Assembly: GCA_043742785.1 (NCBI GenBank)
Contig: JAYTXU010000049.1
Location: 1-15,480 of the forward strand
Reading direction: 5' to 3'
DNA length: 15,480 nt
From: JACQCF01 sp043742785
Lineage (GTDB): Bacteria > Omnitrophota > Gorgyraeia > Zapsychrales > Fredricksoniimonadaceae
Part shown: positions 12,334 to 15,480 of the stretch, piece by piece
Numbering within the stretch: position 1 is the first letter of the stretch
Layout: each line of letters opens with the position of its first letter
The notes under the pieces: model-generated
What the model was told of the DNA's origin: nothing
The model's input: only the letters and a program-made list of their open reading frames with translations
Database searches by the model: none
Made by a program: the position numbers and the translations under genes

Positions 12334-13153
12334 TTAATTTACATCGAACATATGCGGTATGCTAACTGAACCGACTGAGACTGTCAAATTAAAAGGCAAA
12401 TCAATGGTAGGATAAAATCTATCCTGCGGTATGCAAAGAAAGAGAAACACTTCCCTCTTTAACAACATACGGATTATTAGTATCCGGAGTACAACAATTA
12501 GGAAATCCCGTTGGACATAATGGAAGACCAGGATCACAACAAGAAGGAATCGTATTATCTAGACAACTTTCAACCTTAACATTAAATAATGTTTTTTGCC
12601 CGCCTACGGAAGAGTTATTAATAGAAAATTTTTCTGTTATATTTTTAGCTGTTCCAACTATTTTATCAGTAACATCACAAGCAGCTGGAACAATCCCACC
12701 CGTTCTAATACATGTATATATATTCCCATTTGTTGTTGGACCCTTAGGTAAAGATGGAGGAACCCAGGTATAACACAACCAAGAATTAGACGTTGCAACA
12801 GCGGGATCACCAGCTGTTTGATTAAAACAAAAAGTATTAACATTCCCTCCCCCTGATACACGGGAGCTAATAGTATTCCCTTGGCTATCCATCCCTAAAG
12901 AAGTTCCCCCTGCTGTTCCTGTGGCAAAACCAGGATAGGCAGGACTTCCTACCGCAAGCGAAGCATTCTTAAGAATATGATTTAAAGCATTGCTGCTGTT
13001 TTGCATAACGTAATAGCCGTCAGAGGATATTCTGTTCATTTTCTCTAAAGAGATCATTGAAGTAACAATGCCCAGCATAATAATAGCAACCACTACTGTC
13101 GAAATAATAACTTCAAATAAAGTGAACGCCGCGGTTTGATGATATTTTTTCAT
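12334..13153 (-). pseudogene. PilW-like prepilin with a frameshift near its C-terminus
   Basis: The uninterrupted frame 12419-13153 encodes 244 aa: a short leader, cleavage-type site TAA-FTLFEV, a hydrophobic helix (about 9-32), and a Cys-rich globular part with CCDPGLPLCPTGFPNCC. It stops at SLSLHTAG. In the next frame translation runs on without a stop as DRFYPTIDLPFNLTVSVGSV to 12334, which is how PilW-like pilins normally end. Removing one G in GCAGGATAG (12421-12427 region) would join them as LSLHTADRFYPTID. The gene is either a pseudogene with a +1 insertion, a variable-phase product or an assembly error. It lies 24 nt after the PilV-like gene and before serS. A weak Shine-Dalgarno (GGA) precedes the ATG. 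Confidence 0.7.
12359..12387 (-). promoter_or_regulatory. Candidate serS promoter
   Basis: On the minus strand TTGACA (complement of 12382-12387), a 17-bp spacer and TAGCAT (12359-12364) lie about 60 nt upstream of the serS start, within the tail of the frameshifted pilin gene. The -35 is perfect and the -10 matches 4 of 6. serS may also be read from the pilin promoter. Confidence 0.4.
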
Positions 13154-13177
13154 TTTATATCCAAACTAAATAATATT

Positions 13178-13660
13178 CTACCAAGTTGCTGTTGCTTCTA
13201 CTTTTCTAATACAGTTAGGAAGCGCAACAAGAGAAGGACTACTCCCAAAAACACAAGGAGGAAGAGTACAGTTAGCAAGAAATCCCGTTAAAGAGTTCTC
13301 ACAGGTAACCTTCCAATAAACTTTATAAGCATTCACTGTTGTTTTACAATGACAATTCCCAGTACCATAGGCGGTAGGACAAGAGTAAGGAGCACTATCA
13401 CAAGCAGTAACACCTGCCTGGCTTAAATCTTGAATATAATCACCTGTAACAGAATTTATATTACTAGGATCAATCTTTGATCGTAGATCTTCCAAAACAG
13501 TTCGAGTAGCTAAAGCTGCTCCAACCGCTTGATCATTATCAATTACAGGTTTTCTTAAAGACTTTAGAACCAAAAAAATAGCCGAAACAGCAATAACAAA
13601 AACAAACGCAGCTAAGAATGTTTCAAGAAGAGTAATCCCTTTAGAATTTTTATTTAACAT
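13178..13660 (-). CDS. Type IV prepilin-like protein (PilV-like)
   Basis: This 160-aa minor pilin candidate has leader MLNKNSKG followed by ITLLETFLAAFVFVIAVSAI, the class III signal with Gly at -1 and Glu at +5 and a long hydrophobic helix (about 9-32). The globular part has eight or more cysteines, including CHCK and CENSLTGFLANC. Its ATG begins 3 nt after the stop of the upstream pilin gene, so translation is probably coupled. It has no clear Shine-Dalgarno. It belongs to a four-gene pilin set transcribed from the promoter at 14668-14696. The PilV label rests on signal form and gene order. A type II secretion pseudopilin is equally possible. Confidence 0.78.
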   Translation of the reverse strand: MLNKNSKGITLLETFLAAFVFVIAVSAIFLVLKSLRKPVIDNDQAVGAALATRTVLEDLRSKIDPSNINSVTGDYIQDLSQAGVTACDSAPYSCPTAYGTGNCHCKTTVNAYKVYWKVTCENSLTGFLANCTLPPCVFGSSPSLVALPNCIRKVEATATW

Positions 13661-13663
13661 AGA

Positions 13664-14128
13664 CTATGGACAATTATCCCCAGCAGCAGCCCCCGCTACC
13701 AGTACACAGCATGGGTTATGGATCGTCCCATTACAATAAACTGGAGTCGAAGTAACTGTAATAGGATTATTCAATATAATTTGCATTGTAAAAGCAGTAC
13801 CTCTTGTTGCAGTACAAGGAGAAGGTGTAGGAAAAGTATTAGCGGTACAAACGTAGGCCGTTATTGGGGAAACAATACCTACACCTAAACCTGCATCAGG
13901 GTTAGAATCATTTATACAAGCTAATGTAGGACAACTCAAATAAGTTTCTCCATGATTGATAGAGAAATTCTGCTCTGCTCCATAAATAGCAATTAAATTA
14001 TGCATGGCATCTTGAGCATAAGAACGATTGGTTGTTTTTGAAAAATTAGGTATAGCCATAATAGCTAATACGCCAAGAATAACAGCAACGATGATAATTT
14101 CAATTAAAGTAAAAGCCTTATTAGACAC
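13664..14128 (-). CDS. Type IV prepilin-like protein with FTLIE signal
   Basis: The start is the GTG at 14126-14128 (MSNKAFTLIEI), since AGGAG lies 9 nt upstream. An in-frame TTG further up lies inside the preceding gene. The 154-aa product has a five-residue leader with Ala at -1, FTLIEIIIVAVILGVLAIMA as the N-terminal helix, and a globular part with several cysteines ending in NPCCVLVAGAAAGDNCP. It would be cleaved and N-methylated by a prepilin peptidase and assembled into a pilus or pseudopilus. It starts 14 nt after the stop codon of the previous pilin gene. Confidence 0.85.
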   Translation of the reverse strand: MSNKAFTLIEIIIVAVILGVLAIMAIPNFSKTTNRSYAQDAMHNLIAIYGAEQNFSINHGETYLSCPTLACINDSNPDAGLGVGIVSPITAYVCTANTFPTPSPCTATRGTAFTMQIILNNPITVTSTPVYCNGTIHNPCCVLVAGAAAGDNCP

Positions 14129-14142
14129 TAAAGAATCTCCTA

Positions 14143-14631
14143 TTAACAAAATTTTTTATAGGCACCTGACCCAACACATGTGAAATTTCCCTCCTTTTTT
14201 CTGCTAATAATCACAGTATCAGTTGAACTCACTCTTGCTGCCTGTATAGAAAAACAAGTTGCAAGAGCAGCTTGTGCATTACAATCAAGATGTATTGGTA
14301 TTGTATAATTAAACTTTGCCCCCGGATTACTAACAGCGTTACTCAAAAAGTCCACTCCAGTATTTGAAGGGTCTGACATGTTGATAGAATTAGGAGCACT
14401 GCCAGCTAGAGGACTATAATTAACACATTTTGAAAAATCATAAGAATTTTCTACGCCGCAAGATTCAATGGAGCTTCTAATTGTAGTCATTGTATTAACA
14501 GCTTCCTGCGCCCGATTCCGCTCTATTTGAGAAAACAAATTTGGCAAAGCAACGGCCGCTAAAATACCTACAATAGCCAATACAACAACAATTTCTATCA
14601 AGGTAAAAGCATTGTTATTTTTTTGTAACAT
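14143..14631 (-). CDS. Type IV prepilin-like protein, first of the pilin cluster
   Basis: This 162-aa protein has leader MLQKNNNA, then FTLIEIVVVLAIVGILAAVA and LPNLF, the classic prepilin helix with Glu at +5. The globular domain has Cys pairs typical of a disulphide loop (CGVENSYDFSKC, and CNAQAALATC), with a final C at the terminus (KKFC). The cut would be after Ala, as in two of the other three pilins here. AGGCGG precedes the ATG by about 9 nt. The gene follows a strong promoter and lies first in a four-gene operon leading to serS. It could be a major pilin or a GspG-like pseudopilin. Confidence 0.87.
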   Translation of the reverse strand: MLQKNNNAFTLIEIVVVLAIVGILAAVALPNLFSQIERNRAQEAVNTMTTIRSSIESCGVENSYDFSKCVNYSPLAGSAPNSINMSDPSNTGVDFLSNAVSNPGAKFNYTIPIHLDCNAQAALATCFSIQAARVSSTDTVIISRKKEGNFTCVGSGAYKKFC

Positions 14632-14667
14632 ATTAATACACCGCCTTTTATAAATATTCCTTATTTA

Positions 14668-14696
14668 AATATACCACCCTCTACCTACAGTGTCAA
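14668..14696 (-). promoter_or_regulatory. Promoter of the pilin cluster
   Basis: On the minus strand TTGACA (complement of 14691-14696), a 17-bp spacer and TATATT (14668-14673), with TGG just before the -10, form a near-consensus sigma-70 promoter. Transcription should start near 14661, giving about a 30-nt leader before the ATG at 14631. Confidence 0.7.
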
Positions 14697-14736
14697 ATAA
14701 GGTTAAAGAAAGATTGCAAATTAAAAATTAGGCAAT

Positions 14737-14782
14737 AAAAAACCCCAGCTGCTTTGCCTTACAAAGCAATGCGGCTGGGGTA
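14737..14782 (-). terminator. Intrinsic terminator of the rRNA operon
   Basis: On the minus strand a long imperfect stem (arms 14762-14780 and 14743-14756; CCCCAGC...GCTTTG pairing with CAAAGC...GCTGGGG) with a 5-nt loop is followed by six T (complement of 14737-14742). It lies just 3' of the 5S gene and separates the rRNA operon from the pilin operon. Confidence 0.85.
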
Positions 14783-14789
14783 AATAAAA

Positions 14790-14903
14790 GCGGTAACGTT
14801 CTACTCTCCCATAGCCTTGCGACTAAAGTACCATCGACCTTGGTAGGCTTAACTTCCGTATTCGGTATGGGAACGGGTGTAACACTACCAGTAAAGTTAC
14901 CGC
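14790..14903 (-). rRNA. rrf: 5S ribosomal RNA
   Basis: On the minus strand GCGGTAAC at 14903 inward pairs with GTTACCGC at the 14790 end, forming helix I. The interior has the conserved 5S signatures CCCGTTCCCATACCGAA and GAAGTTAAGCC, with the GGTCGATGGTACT and GGGAGAGTAG blocks. It is about 114 nt long, a usual bacterial size. It lies about 55 nt after the 23S 3' end. Confidence 0.95.
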
Positions 14904-14957
14904 AAATTTAGTGACAATTATGAAATATAGGATAATACAAATTCAAGATCAAAATTT

Positions 14958-15480
14958 ATTAAGATCAAGCGTTTGGCAGATTAGTACAGCTTAGCTTAAA
15001 TCCTTACGGATCTTACACCTGCTGCCTATCAACGTCGTAGTCTACAACGTGCCTTCATACCCGAAGGTAATCGATGACTCATCTTGGGAGGGGCTTCGTA
15101 CTTATATGCATTCAGCGCTTATCCCTTCCGAACTTGGCTACCCAGCCATTGCCCTTGGCAGGACAACTGGGACACCAGAGGTTCGTATCTCCCGGTCCTC
15201 TCGTACTAAGGAGATCTTCCCTTCAATCATCGTGCGCCCACACCAGATAGAGACCGAACTGTCTCACGACGTTCTAAACCCAGCTCACGTACCCTTTTAA
15301 CCGGCGAACAGCCGGACCCTTGGGACCTTATACAGCCCCAGGATAGGATGAGCCGACATCGAGGTGCCAATCCGCGCTGTCGATATGAACTCTCGAGCGC
15401 GATCAGCCTGTTATCCCCAGAGTACCTATTGTTCGTTGAGCGATGGCAATCCCACATTCAACCACCGGATCACTAACCCC
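14958..15480 (-). rRNA. rrl: 23S ribosomal RNA, 3' part (continues beyond the window)
   Basis: The complement of this stretch is the 3' end of 23S rRNA. It contains the conserved sarcin-ricin loop (AGTACGAGAGGACC on the minus strand, near 15190-15210) and domain V/VI blocks around GGGATAACAGGCTGATC (near 15398-15417). The gene is cut by the right edge, so only about 520 nt are present. The 3' end near 14958 is estimated from similarity to other 23S ends. Confidence 0.95.

Noticed and set aside
12334..12537. Separate 67-aa gene upstream of serS
   Set aside because: Its first part is an out-of-frame reading of the pilin gene, and its last part is better explained as the frameshifted C-terminus of that pilin.
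15227..15457. 76-codon frame in the 23S region
   Set aside because: It lies wholly within conserved 23S rRNA sequence and is a chance frame.

Overview
The window is bacterial chromosome carrying one integrated, defence-bearing mobile element of about 9 kb (about 164-9134). All protein genes I support lie on the minus strand. The chromosomal part, read right to left, has the 3' end of a 23S rRNA gene, a 5S rRNA gene and a strong rRNA terminator (14737-14782). Next come four type IV pilin-like genes, seryl-tRNA synthetase (serS) and a large GT-C type membrane glycosyltransferase. The AT-rich DNA and the prepilins with an AFTLIE-type processing site would suit an uncultivated Gram-negative lineage such as Omnitrophota or Elusimicrobiota. 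That assignment is a guess from style, not from phylogeny.

The element sits in a tRNA-Ser(CGA) gene. A 15-nt core (164-178 and 9120-9134) covers the anticodon arm. The functional tRNA at 111-202 joins a chromosomal 3' half to a 5' half supplied by the element. The displaced native 5' half survives at 9120-9158, 3 nt after the stop codon of the last gene of the serS cluster. The unoccupied locus therefore had tRNA-Ser directly downstream of serS and the glycosyltransferase gene. Two matching arm-type sites (275-295 and 8980-9000, each AATTGTGAC-N5-TGTGACT) flank the cores.

The element's left part holds the mobility and maintenance genes: tyrosine integrase, AlpA-like excisionase, a winged-helix replication-type protein, a 113-aa protein of unknown function, a serine recombinase and a small ribbon-helix-helix protein. 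Between the excisionase and the winged-helix gene is a gene-free stretch with nine consecutive, unrelated local hairpins (1661-1952). The right part holds the defence-type cargo. It has an Eco47II-like type II restriction enzyme with its C5 methyltransferase (start and stop overlap as ATGA), and an apparent operon of a LexA/UmuD-like self-cleaving repressor, a ComEC-like metallo-beta-lactamase-fold protein and a membrane protein. A MazG/dCTPase-like nucleotide pyrophosphohydrolase lies beside the right attachment site. I see no relaxase, capsid, tail, portal or terminase gene, so it looks like a small integrative element or satellite-like island rather than a complete prophage.

The most promising unexplained items are the nine-hairpin array, the repressor-MBL-membrane protein cassette, and the rearrangement in which an element replaces the 5' half and probably the promoter of a tRNA once joined to its cognate synthetase operon. 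By eye, GGNCC, the kind of site the Eco47II family is known to cut, does not occur in the element but occurs several times in the shorter flanks.
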